A stretch of 64,000 nucleotides of DNA from Actinokineospora iranica (GTDB lineage Bacteria > Actinomycetota > Actinomycetes > Mycobacteriales > Pseudonocardiaceae). Below are positions 1 to 8,629 of the stretch, piece after piece. Both the position numbers and the translations under genes were made by a program. Numbering within the stretch: the first letter of the stretch is position 1; each line of letters opens with the position of its first letter. The stretch spans positions 558,001 through 622,000 of the forward strand of contig NZ_FMZZ01000001.1 in the NCBI RefSeq assembly GCF_900101685.1. Direction: 5' to 3'. Below the pieces are notes generated by a model that saw only the letters and a program-made list of their open reading frames with translations, made no database searches and was not told the origin of the DNA.

Positions 1-1075
1 CGTAGGCGGTCACCACGGGGCCGAGCACGTCGTGACCGGCCCCGACGAGGCCGACGATCACGATGGAGAACTCGCCGCGGGCCACGAGCGCGGTCCCGGC
101 CCGGACCCGGCCGCGCCTGCCCACGCCCTCGCGGGCGGCGGCGAAGCGGCCGGTGAGCACCTTGGTGGCGGCGGTGACCGCGGCCAGCGCCGCCGCGACG
201 GGCAGCACGGGCAGCAGGTCGGCCAGGCCGATCGACAAGCCGATGGCGAGGAAGAAGACCGCGGCGAACAGGTCGCGCAGCGGGGCGAGCACGATCCGGG
301 CGCGGTCGGCGGTCTCGCCGGTGAGGGTCAGGCCGACCAGGAACGCGCCCACCGCGGCCGAGGCGTGGACGAGTTCGGCCAGCGCCGCCACCACCAGGGT
401 CACGCCGAGGACGCGCAGCAGCAACTGCTCGGGGTCCGGGTGGGCGATCAGCCGCCCGAGGTGGTGGCCCCAGCGCTGGGACGCGGCGAAGGCCACCGCG
501 AGGGCGCCGACCGCCACGGCCACGCCCGCCGCGGCCTGCCACCAGGTGCCGCCCGCGGCCAGGACCGCCAGCAGCGGCAAGTAGACGGCCATCGCGAAGT
601 CCTCCATGACCAGCACCGACAGCACGGCCGGGGTCTCCCGGTTGCCGAGCCGCCGCAGATCGGCCAGCAGCCGGGCGATGATCCCCGACGATGAGACGTA
701 CGTGGCGCCTGCCAGCGCCAGGACGCCGACGCCGTCCAGGCCGAGCAGCCACCCGGCCACCGCGCCCGGGACCGCGTTGAGCCCGAGGTCTACCGCGGCG
801 GAAAGCCGGTGCCTGCGCACGCCGGAGCGGAACTCCGTCAGGGAGAACTCCAAGCCCAGGGTCAGCAGCAACAGGACGACGCCGATCGAGGCGCCCGCGT
901 CGATGAACCCGTTCGCGGCGGGCACCGGGGCGATGCCGCCCTCGCCGAGCGCGAGCCCCGCGAGCAGGTACAGCGGGACCGGGGTGAGCGCGAAGGACCG
1001 GGCCACGCCGCCGAGCACGGTCAGCGCGAGCAGGACCAGGCCGAGTTCCAGCAGCAGCGCGACGGAGACCTGCAC
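1..1075 (-). CDS. Kef-type monovalent cation:proton antiporter (partial, 3' end off the window)
   Basis: The visible 358 residues are almost entirely hydrophobic helices separated by short charged loops, as in the CPA2 (Kef/Na+-H+ exchanger) family. The segment LLLTLGLEFS near residue 75 and a later S-A-A-V-G-A-F-L-V-G-L stretch are typical of that family. It would exchange K+ or Na+ for protons at the cytoplasmic membrane. The start is a GTG only 3 nt after the stop of the upstream RCK_C-domain gene, so the two form an operon as antiporter plus regulatory subunit, like KhtU/KhtT. The C-terminal part lies beyond position 1, so I cannot say whether it carries its own TrkA-N domain. The family is secure; the ion specificity is not. 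Confidence 0.88.
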   Translation of the reverse strand, partial: MQVSVALLLELGLVLLALTVLGGVARSFALTPVPLYLLAGLALGEGGIAPVPAANGFIDAGASIGVVLLLLTLGLEFSLTEFRSGVRRHRLSAAVDLGLNAVPGAVAGWLLGLDGVGVLALAGATYVSSSGIIARLLADLRRLGNRETPAVLSVLVMEDFAMAVYLPLLAVLAAGGTWWQAAAGVAVAVGALAVAFAASQRWGHHLGRLIAHPDPEQLLLRVLGVTLVVAALAELVHASAAVGAFLVGLTLTGETADRARIVLAPLRDLFAAVFFLAIGLSIGLADLLPVLPVAAALAAVTAATKVLTGRFAAAREGVGRRGRVRAGTALVARGEFSIVIVGLVGAGHDVLGPVVTAY

Positions 1076-1078
1076 CGC

Positions 1079-1561
1079 TCACCCCCGGGCGATCAGCGTG
1101 GCCACGCCCGCGATGCCCGTGTCCGTGCCGATCACGACCAGGACGTCCCCGGCGCGCAGCACCTCGGCCGGGCCGGGTGAGGCGATCACGTCGTCGGCGC
1201 GCACGATCGCCACGATCGAGGCCCCCGTGCGGGTCCGCGCCCGGGTGTCCCCCAGCGGCCGCCCGGCGTAGGGGCTGTCCGCGGCGACCTCCACCTGCCC
1301 CGCCGCGAGCCCCGGCACCTCCCGGGTGAGGTCGGCGAACCGCTCGGCGATCCGCGGGGCGCCCAGGATCTGCGCCAGCGCCTCGGCCTCCTCCCCGGTG
1401 AGCCGGAACACCGGCAGCGCCTCGTCGAGGTCGCTCTCGGCGTAGACGAAGACCTCGAAATCACCGCCGCGGCGGGCGACCACGCCCACCCGGTCGCCGT
1501 CCCGGTTGACGAACTCATAGCGCAGCCCGACACCGGGCAGCAGCACCTCGTTCACATCCAC
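1079..1561 (-). CDS. RCK_C (TrkA-C) domain regulatory protein, KhtT-like
   Basis: A 160-aa soluble protein. The C-terminal 80 residues form a TrkA-C/RCK_C domain, with the pattern S-P-Y-A-G-R-P-L-G followed by V-L-R-A-G-D-V-L-V-V-I-G-T. The N-terminal half resembles the KhtT N-terminal domain. RCK_C domains bind small ligands (nucleotides, c-di-AMP) and gate K+ channels or antiporters. It lies directly before the antiporter gene with a 3-nt gap, so it is probably the regulatory subunit. The GTG at 1561 is preceded by GAGG at a suitable distance; an in-frame GTG at 1555 is possible. The ligand cannot be read from the sequence. Confidence 0.85.
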   Translation of the reverse strand: MDVNEVLLPGVGLRYEFVNRDGDRVGVVARRGGDFEVFVYAESDLDEALPVFRLTGEEAEALAQILGAPRIAERFADLTREVPGLAAGQVEVAADSPYAGRPLGDTRARTRTGASIVAIVRADDVIASPGPAEVLRAGDVLVVIGTDTGIAGVATLIARG

Positions 1562-1632
1562 CCGGTCAGCCTCGCACCCTTGGCGCCGCCCCGCCCGGGA
1601 CGACGGACCCGATCTCGCGGACCGAACGGCCC

Positions 1633-2628
1633 CTACGCCAAGGGAACATCGGTCGGCGCTTCGTCCACAATGGTCACCACGGCGGCGAGCGGACGCCGCG
1701 GCGTGGGCACGCCCGGATACCCGAAACCCAGCCGCAGCACGACATGCGGCGCCGCGCCCACCACCGCCCGCAGCGCGGCGCGCGCCGCGGGCACCTCGAT
1801 CGGCTGCGACAGCGGCGCGGCCGCCAGCCCGGCGGCCTCGGCCGCGAGCAGCACCCGCTGCAGGGCCTGCCCCGCCACCACGTGGTCGCCTGGGGTGTCC
1901 CCGACCGTGGTCAGCACCGCGACCAGCGGCCGGGACTCGAACACGACCCCGGCCGCGTCCCGGGGCGCGAAGTCCCGCACCGTCAAGACGCTGTCCCGCG
2001 ACGGCACGCGCCCGATCGCCGACCTCGGCACACCGTCGGCGCGGCCCTCGTCCGCGATCCAGGCCCGAAGCTCCCGCCCGTGCGCGGCGTCCTCGCTCTG
2101 CGCGTGGTCGGCCCGGCGGACGATGTCGGCGACCGCGGCCAGGTCCGCGGGCCGGTCGAAGACGCGCAACCCCGCGCCCTCGGCGGACGCGGCGGCGACC
2201 AGGGCCGAGCGCACCGGAAACGGCACGGCCCGGTCCAGGAACGGCCTGCGGTTGGTGTGCCTGCGCTCGATCGCCCCAGCCAGCGCCGACTCCGCTGCCG
2301 TGGCCCGGCGCGGCAGGCCGACACGCACCACGGCGAGCAGGTCCGGATCGAGCCGGTCGGGCAGCACCGCCACCTCCGCGGCACGGCCGCGCGCGGCGAT
2401 GGCCAGGCGCATGTTCAGCACCGCCGCCCCACAGGACAGCCGAGCCTCGTGGGCGTCCGGGTCGGCCACCGCGAGCACCCGGTCCCGGTCGAGCCGCACA
2501 TCGACCCGGTCAGCCCGCACGACGAACCGCCACGGCTGCGTGTTGTGCACCGACGGCGCCCGCACCGCGGCCCGCAATGCCTGAGCCACCAACGGATCGA
2601 TCTGGGAAAGGGAAAAGTCGGACTGCAT
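1633..2628 (-). CDS. Acg-family nitroreductase-like flavoprotein
   Basis: This 331-aa protein matches the Acg family (mycobacterial Rv2032 and relatives), a two-module nitroreductase-like FMN protein. Signs are the N-terminal S-V-H-N-T-Q-P-W-R-F segment near residue 28, the R-R-H-T-N-R-R-P-F segment mid-protein and the C-terminal L-R-L-G-F-G-Y-P-G. Acg proteins bind FMN but usually lack classical nitroreductase activity and belong to the hypoxia/dormancy regulon. The ATG at 2628 has a strong GGAGGAGG ribosome site. A perfect DosR-type box lies about 80 bp upstream. The reading frame stays open upstream through the promoter into a GNAT fragment, but the box and ribosome site argue for independent expression from 2628. 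Confidence 0.87.
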   Translation of the reverse strand: MQSDFSLSQIDPLVAQALRAAVRAPSVHNTQPWRFVVRADRVDVRLDRDRVLAVADPDAHEARLSCGAAVLNMRLAIAARGRAAEVAVLPDRLDPDLLAVVRVGLPRRATAAESALAGAIERRHTNRRPFLDRAVPFPVRSALVAAASAEGAGLRVFDRPADLAAVADIVRRADHAQSEDAAHGRELRAWIADEGRADGVPRSAIGRVPSRDSVLTVRDFAPRDAAGVVFESRPLVAVLTTVGDTPGDHVVAGQALQRVLLAAEAAGLAAAPLSQPIEVPAARAALRAVVGAAPHVVLRLGFGYPGVPTPRRPLAAVVTIVDEAPTDVPLA

Positions 2629-2707
2629 GGTTTCCTCCTCCGGGAGTTCCCCACCACACTCCCCCACCACCCGCGGCGCGCACACCGGCCGCGGCCCCCA
2701 TCCGCCA

Positions 2708-2721
2708 GGGACCTTCGTCCC
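2708..2721. promoter_or_regulatory. DosR/DevR-type box
   Basis: GGGAC-CTTC-GTCCC is a perfect 5-4-5 inverted repeat with the same arms and spacing as the core of the mycobacterial DosR site (GGGAC-TWWA-GTCCC). It ends 80 bp before the Acg-type gene, a gene class that DosR controls in mycobacteria. This suggests activation under hypoxia or NO. No DosR/DosS genes are in the window. Confidence 0.75.
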
Positions 2722-2781
2722 ACCTCGGCGCTCCCCTGTGGACACGGCCCGACACGCGCGGCCACCCGCCCGAGCGGGCGC

Positions 2782-3252
2782 GTCGCCTGCCGTCGCGAGC
2801 ACGTCGGCGACGAAGGTCGCCACACCGTGCGCGCGGGCCAGCGCGACCAACTGCTCCACCGGCAGCGTCCCCACCCCGTGCGCCTGATCGCCGTGCCCGA
2901 CGACCAAGGCGAACTCCGCGGTCCCGTCCGGCTGGAGCACATACCCCGCGCAGCCCACCAACTCGCCATCGGCGAACGCGCCGAGCGTGCGGTGCCGGTC
3001 GTCGGCGGGCAGCACACTGTCGGCATACCGCCTGCCGACAGACCGGGACACAGTGAAGAACCGCAGGTAGTCGTCCTCCGGCGGCAACGCCGCGTGCAGA
3101 GCGGCCACCACGTCACGGTCCGCGCCGGTCAGCTCCCGAACCGCGACAGCACCGCCGTCACCGCGCAACACCCACCGCGCCCCGGTGACCATGTCCGAAC
3201 GCCCACCGCCACCCGGGGAACCCGGTTGCGGAGCCGCCGCCTTCACGCGCAT
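2782..3252 (-). pseudogene. Truncated GNAT domain (remnant of a GNAT/acetate-CoA ligase-like protein)
   Basis: The reading frame starts at an ATG that overlaps the USP stop (TGATG). Over about 157 residues it shows a GNAT fold, with L-R-F-F-T-V-S near residue 65, then A-F-A-D-G-E-L-V-G-C-A-G-Y and a modified acetyl-CoA loop H-G-D-Q-A-H-G-V-G-T-L. This resembles the GNAT domain attached to NDP-forming acyl-CoA ligases in actinobacteria. Recognisable sequence stops abruptly after F-V-A-D-V-L. The next 50 codons look like non-coding promoter DNA, read without a stop into the Acg gene. The C-terminal GNAT strands and any ligase domain are missing, so this is probably a deletion remnant. A translated fusion with Acg is formally possible. 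Confidence 0.6.
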
Positions 3253-4166
3253 CACTGGTCTCCCCGGGTCCGCTCGGTCCGCACGACGGCGACCGGGCAG
3301 GGCGCGTGCCGGACCACGGCCTGGCTCACCGAGCCCAGCACCAACCCCGCGAACCCACCCCGCCCCCGCGAGCCGACCACCACCAGACTCGCGTCCACCG
3401 CCTGATCCAACAACAAACACACCGGCCGCTCCCGAGCAACGACCGACTCGACCGGCACATCCGGATACTTCGCCCGCCACCGCCCCAACCGCTCCACAAG
3501 CGCGTCCCGCGCCTGCCGCGCCAACACACCCCAATCGAACGCCGCCCGCTCCACCACATGCGCCACCTCGATCGTCGTGTCACTCCACGCGTGCACCGCG
3601 ACCACCGCAGCCCCAGCCCCCGCCGCGTGCGCGAACGCGAACGCCAACACATCGTCATCCCCCGGCCCGCCATCCACCCCCACCACCACCCGACCCGACA
3701 ACGGCACCCGACTCTCAGCACGCACCACCACAACCGGACAATGCCCATGCGCGGCAAGGGCAACCGCCACAGACCCCAGCAACAGCCCCGAAAACCCACC
3801 CAGCCCACGAGACCCGAGCACCAACACCCCGGCGTCACGGGAACAGGCGATCAACTGGGCCGCGACAGCCCCCTCCCGCACCTCACCCCGCACCGCCAAC
3901 CCCGGAGCCTCCCCGGCCACCACAGCCACCGCCGCCCGCACGGTCTCCTCCGCCTGAGCCCGCAACCCCCGACGCAACTCCTGAGCGACGACAAGCCCAT
4001 CCGGATACCCACTCACCGGCCACGCGTACACGGAGACCACCACCAACCCGGTCCCCCGCCTGCCCGCCTCAGCAACCGCCCACCGCAACACCCGCCCAGC
4101 CGACTCCGAACCATCGACCCCGACGAACACCGAACGCTCCACACTCGACTCAGTGACGTCATTCAT
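3252..4166 (-). CDS. Tandem universal stress protein (two USP domains)
   Basis: A 304-aa protein made of two UspA domains (about residues 10-150 and 157-298). Both carry the ATP-binding pattern G-2X-G-9X-G-S: G-S-R-G-L-G-G then L-G-S-V in the first, G-S-R-G-R-G-G then L-G-S-V in the second. Tandem USPs of this length are typical of the DosR regulon, where they bind ATP and help set non-replicating persistence. Here the gene heads a minus-strand group with the GNAT remnant (start/stop overlap) and the Acg gene. The upstream region carries DosR-like half-sites. The exact cellular partner is unknown. Confidence 0.92.
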   Translation of the reverse strand: MNDVTESSVERSVFVGVDGSESAGRVLRWAVAEAGRRGTGLVVVSVYAWPVSGYPDGLVVAQELRRGLRAQAEETVRAAVAVVAGEAPGLAVRGEVREGAVAAQLIACSRDAGVLVLGSRGLGGFSGLLLGSVAVALAAHGHCPVVVVRAESRVPLSGRVVVGVDGGPGDDDVLAFAFAHAAGAGAAVVAVHAWSDTTIEVAHVVERAAFDWGVLARQARDALVERLGRWRAKYPDVPVESVVARERPVCLLLDQAVDASLVVVGSRGRGGFAGLVLGSVSQAVVRHAPCPVAVVRTERTRGDQ

Positions 4167-4663
4167 GCTGAAATCTCCTGTTCACAGCGGACTCCGCCGC
4201 GCCTCACGAGGCCGCGCGCGCCGACGGTCACCACCGCCCGGGACACAATCTGGCAGTCCAGCATGATTTTCCCCTTCCCTGGCTTCACGTTTCCGACGCT
4301 ATGCCGTGGAAAGCCCTGCCCGAGCCTGGCGCAGGTCCCGAACAAGCAGGGACCTTCGCCACACCAGAGCGGAACCGCACCACTGAACGCTGGGATAGCG
4401 ATAGACGGCCTCGCCCGTGAGGCCCGGAGCATGATCGTCGCCGCGGCCACCAGAACCCGGTCGGCCTCATCGAACTCGACCGACGCCACCACCGTGGCAC
4501 GCCCCCGGAAACCCAGACCCAGGCCATGGCCGACCCGCGTGGGACACCCTTTTACGCACTCACTTGAGCAATGCGAGCCGTGCCCTCATATCCACGGTGA
4601 GCGACTTCGCCGGAGCCCTGCCCCACCCTGGCTTAAAGGTCGACAACGTGTTCTGATGCCCCT
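4167..4663. other. Divergent intergenic region between the USP and SRPBCC genes
   Basis: This 497-bp gap separates two divergent genes and should hold both promoters. A minus-strand open frame of about 109 codons (4163-4492) runs through it, but it overlaps the USP start and the DosR-like sites and matches no family I recognise, so I do not call it. The only structure I see is the inverted repeat listed separately. Confidence 0.6.
4334..4362. promoter_or_regulatory. Candidate DosR-like half-sites upstream of the USP gene
   Basis: GGTCCC (4334-4339) and GGGACC (4349-4354) form an inverted repeat with a 9-nt spacer. The second arm runs into GGGAC-CTTC-GCCAC, an imperfect copy of the perfect box found before the Acg gene (same GGGACCTTCG core). 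It lies about 170 bp before the USP start, so the same regulator probably controls both. The spacing and mismatch make this weaker than the first box. Confidence 0.45.
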
Positions 4664-5146
4664 ATGACAAGCACGAAGCGGTGCGGGTACCACATTCGGC
4701 GGAGGTATTCGGCGCCCCCGGCGGTGGTGTTCGCCATCCTCGCCGACGCCCCCACGTGGAAGACCTGGGCGCGACCGCTCATCCTGTCCTCGCGCTGGGA
4801 ACGCTCCCCCGGCACAAACCCGGGCGGAGTCGGCGCGATCCGCTCCACCGGGACCTGGCCGGTCCTGATCCGCGAGGAGATCACCGCTTTCGACCCCGCG
4901 CAACGCCTCTCCTACCGCTTCGTCGGCCGCATCGTGCCGGTCCGCGACTACCAGGCGACCATCACCTTCACCGAGAACGCACAGGGCGGCACCACCCTGT
5001 CCTGGAAGGCGTCTTTCACCCCCATCGTTCGCGGCACCGGCGCACTGGTGAACGTCGTGGTTCGCTCGACGGTCGCCTTCCTGGCCTGGCGCCTGACCAA
5101 GGAGTCAACCCGCCAGGCGGCTTCGAGCCGTTCCGTGGGCGAGTAA
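4664..5146 (+). CDS. SRPBCC (START-like) family protein
   Basis: A 160-aa protein with the usual START/polyketide-cyclase-like layout. A Y-S-A-P-P-A-V-V-F-A-I-L-A-D strand-helix opens it, followed by W-K-T-W and beta strands ending in T-T-L-S-W-K-A-S-F-T-P. A long amphipathic C-terminal helix closes the pocket. The family binds hydrophobic ligands, and many members have no known reaction. It stands alone on the plus strand, convergent with the EhpG-like gene. No clear ribosome site precedes the ATG, so it may be leaderless. Function cannot be assigned beyond the fold. Confidence 0.8.
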   Translation: MTSTKRCGYHIRRRYSAPPAVVFAILADAPTWKTWARPLILSSRWERSPGTNPGGVGAIRSTGTWPVLIREEITAFDPAQRLSYRFVGRIVPVRDYQATITFTENAQGGTTLSWKASFTPIVRGTGALVNVVVRSTVAFLAWRLTKESTRQAASSRSVGE

Positions 5147-5235
5147 CCCGCTCCCCTCCCCACCTGGCCCATGACGACAGCGCGAGTCAGCGGGCCACGA
5201 CGCGGCCGGACACCGACCTCGACGGACCGGGGTGG

Positions 5236-6615
5236 TCACACGCCGGTGCGGATGACTCCCTTCGTGCGCATGAGAAACTCGCCCAGGTAACCGTCGTGCG
5301 GGATTCCCGGGCGGAGCCAGGTCGTCGGGTTGTCACCCAGGTACACGTTGGTGATCGACGGCTCGTCCAGCAACGCGTCGACCAGGTCCGTGCGGGTGGT
5401 CATCGCGGTGAGCACCAGGGTGTCCCGCAGCGGCGCGATTCCGTCCTCCGGGCGCCATGGGCCGACCCACACGCACGGGAACGGGAGTTCGACGTCGAGC
5501 TGCGGCGCCGTGCTCGAATCAACGAGATGCACGGCCGGGCGCAGCACCGAGCCGCCGGAGGGCAGCTCGTCGACGATGGTGCCGCCGCCGAGGAACGGCC
5601 GCGCGTCCGCGGACACCTTGCGCAGGTAGCGGTCGACCTCCACGACGGACTCGGTCGGCTGGACGGTCAGGATCGCGTCGGGGTGGTCGGCGGGCAGGCT
5701 CGGGATCTCGTGAAGCTTCTCCGCGAGCGCCCGGGCGAGGGGTTCCGGATCGCCTTCGACAAGCACGGCGGTGGCGCAGGTGCAGGCGGTGCCGCCAAGG
5801 TGGCTGACCGATCCCGCGATGATGTCGATCTTCTCGCGCCAGTCGACATCCGCGGTGACCAGGATCTTCGACCGGCCGGGGCCCTGCGGGAGCACGTGCG
5901 GGTTGGCGGCGTACTTGTCGATGACGTCCTGGCCGCCGTACACCATCGCGTAGTCCGCCTCGGCGATGATCACGTCGGCGGCGGCGTAGTCGGTCGGCAG
6001 CAGGGTCAGCGCCAGCGGCGGGAAACCCGCTTCGCGCAGGGCGCTGACCAGTCGGTACGCGGTGAACGGCTCTCGGGTCGATGGACGCAGCGCCACCTTG
6101 TAGCCCAAGGCGAGGGCCTCGGGCCACAGCCCGTGGACGGCAGGCGTGTTGCCCGCCGCGTGCACCGCGAACAGGTCGCCGCGGCGGGTCCACACCGCCG
6201 ACCCGTCGAGCGTCCGCGAATCCCGCCAGTCGCCGACCGCGCCGCGGGGCATCGCCAGCTCCACCGTGTCGCGCTGGGACCGAAGCACGTCCGCGACCCA
6301 GTCGACCGACTGCCGGACAACGCCGAGCGGAACACCGGACGCGGTCGACACCAGTCGGATGTATTCCTCGGGGTCGAGACCGCCGATGGTCGCGGTCAAG
6401 AACAGGTCCGCCGCCTTCTCCAGCGCGGCGAACCGATCTGCGGCGGGCACGACCGGGGCGCCACGCATCGCGGCGAGCGTTCGTCGCACATAGAGCGCGG
6501 GCACCTGGCTGATCTCGCCGATCCGCGCGCCGGACAGCGAGGTCAGCGGCAGGCGTTCGCGCGACCGGTACGGCCCGGTCGGTCCGAGCGCGTCGATGTA
6601 GACGGGCGAGCCCAT
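5236..6615 (-). CDS. LuxC/EhpG-like acyl reductase (aldehyde dehydrogenase superfamily)
   Basis: A 459-aa member of the acyl-CoA reductase (LuxC) branch of aldehyde dehydrogenases. Supporting segments are V-H-A-A-G-N-T-P near residue 151, A-L-R-P-S-T-R-E-P near 175 and a Cys-rich active-site segment G-G-T-A-C-T-C at 274-280 (C278 or C280 as nucleophile). It would reduce an activated carboxyl group to an aldehyde with NAD(P)H. Its ATG overlaps the stop of the adenylating-enzyme gene (TGATG), so the pair is translationally coupled. The same pair (EhpF adenylates, EhpG reduces) is proposed for phenazine-dicarboxylate reduction in griseoluteate biosynthesis. No phenazine genes are nearby, so the substrate here is unknown. 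Confidence 0.8.
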   Translation of the reverse strand: MGSPVYIDALGPTGPYRSRERLPLTSLSGARIGEISQVPALYVRRTLAAMRGAPVVPAADRFAALEKAADLFLTATIGGLDPEEYIRLVSTASGVPLGVVRQSVDWVADVLRSQRDTVELAMPRGAVGDWRDSRTLDGSAVWTRRGDLFAVHAAGNTPAVHGLWPEALALGYKVALRPSTREPFTAYRLVSALREAGFPPLALTLLPTDYAAADVIIAEADYAMVYGGQDVIDKYAANPHVLPQGPGRSKILVTADVDWREKIDIIAGSVSHLGGTACTCATAVLVEGDPEPLARALAEKLHEIPSLPADHPDAILTVQPTESVVEVDRYLRKVSADARPFLGGGTIVDELPSGGSVLRPAVHLVDSSTAPQLDVELPFPCVWVGPWRPEDGIAPLRDTLVLTAMTTRTDLVDALLDEPSITNVYLGDNPTTWLRPGIPHDGYLGEFLMRTKGVIRTGV

Positions 6616-7703
6616 CAGTAGACCCCCTCGATGACCGCGGTGTCGTCGAACGTGGTGACCGGCCGGACGTGGGCGACCGCGCACCCCAGCGCGCCGGGCA
6701 GCGGCTCGACCTTCAGCGCCGTGTCCCGCTCCAGGTTGTTGGGCAGCAGCGCGTATTTGGTGAGGTGGTTCATCACGACCTGCCCGCGCTCGCCGAACTC
6801 GACGTCGGCGCCGGTCTCGGGACGCACGACCCGGAACACGATGTACGGGCTGGGCGGATCGAACACGGCCAACCCGTCCGGCCGTTCCTCGGGCCGCTCG
6901 CGGGACATCCCGAGGATCGTGGTGCTCCCGTACAGGCCCTTGAGCGGAATTCCCGGGAAGATCTCCTGCTTGACGATGTCGCGCGAATCGGCGTCCATGT
7001 GCGCGCCGCTCCAGCAGATGAACCTGATGTGCTCGCGAACCAGTTCGACGAGGTCGTCGCGGCGCGCGACGCGTTCGAGAAGGGGCGGTGTGGTGATCAG
7101 GATGCCGACGGACTGCGTGGTCAGGATGTGCGCCGCCTGGTCGATGAGATGCTCGGCGTAGCGGTCGGCTTCATCGGTGTCACCGCGCGCGATGAGGTGC
7201 TTGATCCAGCGGGGATCGAGGTCGACGGTGAATTTCACCCCGTTGTGGCGCCGGGCCCGCCTGCTCGCGAACTCGCCGAACATGTGCGGCCCGCTGGGGG
7301 CGATGGCGAGGGTGTTCATGGTGCCGAGATCGGCGTAGTGGAACTCGTCCCAGCCGAGCGCGAAGTCCATCCAGCGGTCGAACATCACGAACCGTTTCGG
7401 CGCTCCGGTCGTGCCGCCGCTTTCGAAGATCCCGGCGACCTCCCGGTCGACGCCGTGGAGGCCGCGCGGAATCAGGTCTTCGACCGGGACTTCCCGGAAT
7501 TCGTTGATGACGTTGGGGAACAGGCTGAGGTCAGCGAACGTTCGCACATCCACGATGGGGTCGAAATCGAGACTCCGCGCGCGGCGCAGCCAGTACGGAC
7601 TCCCGGTTTCGGCGCTGAAATGCCACTTCATCAACGCGGAGATATATTCGTCCGGGTCGACGGATGACGTGTCCTCGGTGAGGTCAAGGATGGCAGAACA
7701 CAT
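6615..7703 (-). CDS. EhpF/LuxE-like acyl-adenylating enzyme
   Basis: This 362-aa protein belongs to the adenylate-forming superfamily in its short, single-domain LuxE/phenylacetate-CoA ligase-like form. The phosphate loop S-G-G-T-T-G-A-P-K is at residues 95-103. Further on are S-G-A-H-M-D-A-D and G-L-Y-G-S-T-T-I-L-G, as in EhpF. It should activate a carboxylic acid as an acyl-AMP and hand it to the coupled reductase. I chose the ATG at 7703 because GGAGG sits 6 nt before it. Starts at 7733 or further upstream have poorer signals. Confidence 0.78.
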   Translation of the reverse strand: MCSAILDLTEDTSSVDPDEYISALMKWHFSAETGSPYWLRRARSLDFDPIVDVRTFADLSLFPNVINEFREVPVEDLIPRGLHGVDREVAGIFESGGTTGAPKRFVMFDRWMDFALGWDEFHYADLGTMNTLAIAPSGPHMFGEFASRRARRHNGVKFTVDLDPRWIKHLIARGDTDEADRYAEHLIDQAAHILTTQSVGILITTPPLLERVARRDDLVELVREHIRFICWSGAHMDADSRDIVKQEIFPGIPLKGLYGSTTILGMSRERPEERPDGLAVFDPPSPYIVFRVVRPETGADVEFGERGQVVMNHLTKYALLPNNLERDTALKVEPLPGALGCAVAHVRPVTTFDDTAVIEGVY

Positions 7704-8218
7704 GCGCAACCTCCGGCTGCGTGCGTCGGGCATGTCGGAGTTATCCTGCTCGAACCCAACACAGGTAGTCCTCTTGCGACCGTCACTCCGATCGCACGAT
7801 AGGAGACTGGCGTGAACCAACCGCAGACTATGACGTGGTCATTTCAGAAATTTTCCGACAGAGCGACAGTGGGCGATTTCGACAAGGGCGGGCAGGTTCG
7901 GCCATCTGGCGGCAGACAAGCCACGGCACGGCCTCAGCCCCGATCGAGATTTCGGGTGATGTTCATCCACATGCCTGCGTTTTCCCGCACATCGTCTCGC
8001 GAAAGCTTTCATGAAACCGATTCGGACATTCTGCTTACCACCCGGTCGCACAGTCCGCTCGGTCATGGACCGGGCCGCCGAGACCCGCGCCGACGAAGTC
8101 CTTAGTGGACAATTCCATGAGCGCAGGCCAGTTCGAGCCGCGCAGGCGTTCTTGCCGAAGTCGTGAATGGGATGCCGGGCCGCCGGACGCCCATCCGCAC
8201 CAGCCGTTCAGCCCGGCG
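7704..8218. other. Intergenic region, no gene recognised
   Basis: About 515 bp upstream of the EhpF-like gene and downstream of EACC1. Base composition falls locally (7820-8040), as expected for a promoter region. The short open frames here have no family signature or plausible codon use. I see no strong hairpin. Confidence 0.5.
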
Positions 8219-8629
8219 TCACTGGTCCACGTCTTCCGCAGGCCTGCGAGCAGACCCGTCCACCTCCGCCGCGACTCCATCCAGCGTCGCGGCCGCCTCG
8301 GTGACAAGTTCGCGAAGGCTGTCGGAGTTGGCGCCCCGCACCCGCTTGGCCGAGACCGCCACCTTGGCCCCGTCCGCCCGGGTCATCTCGACATCCACGT
8401 CATAGCTGCGATGCCTGATCCACGTGATCACCACACTGACCACCGCGGTCACCACCCCCGGGCCCAACGCCACCACGAGCGCGTCCGGAACCACACCGAG
8501 CTCACCCCGACGCGGCGCCGCCTCGACCAGCTCGACGCGGCCACGCAGCTCATCCTCCCAGCTCAAACTCTCCCGCAGCGACCGCACCCCGTCGGCATCC
8601 GCGCCCGACACCCTGATCCTCAGCTCCAC
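8219..8629 (-). CDS. EACC1-like effector-associated constant component
   Basis: A 136-aa protein. The order E-L-R-I near the start, then W-E-D-E-L-R-G-R-V-E-L-V, a central hydrophobic segment A-L-G-P-G-V-V-T-A-V-V-S-V-V-I-T-W and D-V-D-V-E-M-T-R-A-D-G is that of the EACC1 family. These small proteins occur beside caspase- or trypsin-like effectors in actinobacterial conflict systems. Here it is divergent from a caspase-STAND-WD40 gene 370 bp away. The GTG at 8629 has GGAGGG 5 nt upstream; an ATG at 8662 is the alternative. The central segment could be a single membrane helix. The family's biochemical role is not settled. Confidence 0.82.
   Translation of the reverse strand: MELRIRVSGADADGVRSLRESLSWEDELRGRVELVEAAPRRGELGVVPDALVVALGPGVVTAVVSVVITWIRHRSYDVDVEMTRADGAKVAVSAKRVRGANSDSLRELVTEAAATLDGVAAEVDGSARRPAEDVDQ

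Noticed and set aside
1744-3405. A 553-codon plus-strand frame opposite the Acg/GNAT genes
   Set aside because: Arg/Pro/His-rich shadow with no motif; the minus strand has recognisable families and ribosome sites.
4163-4492. A 109-codon minus-strand frame upstream of the USP gene
   Set aside because: Covers the DosR-like sites, overlaps the USP start and resembles no family.
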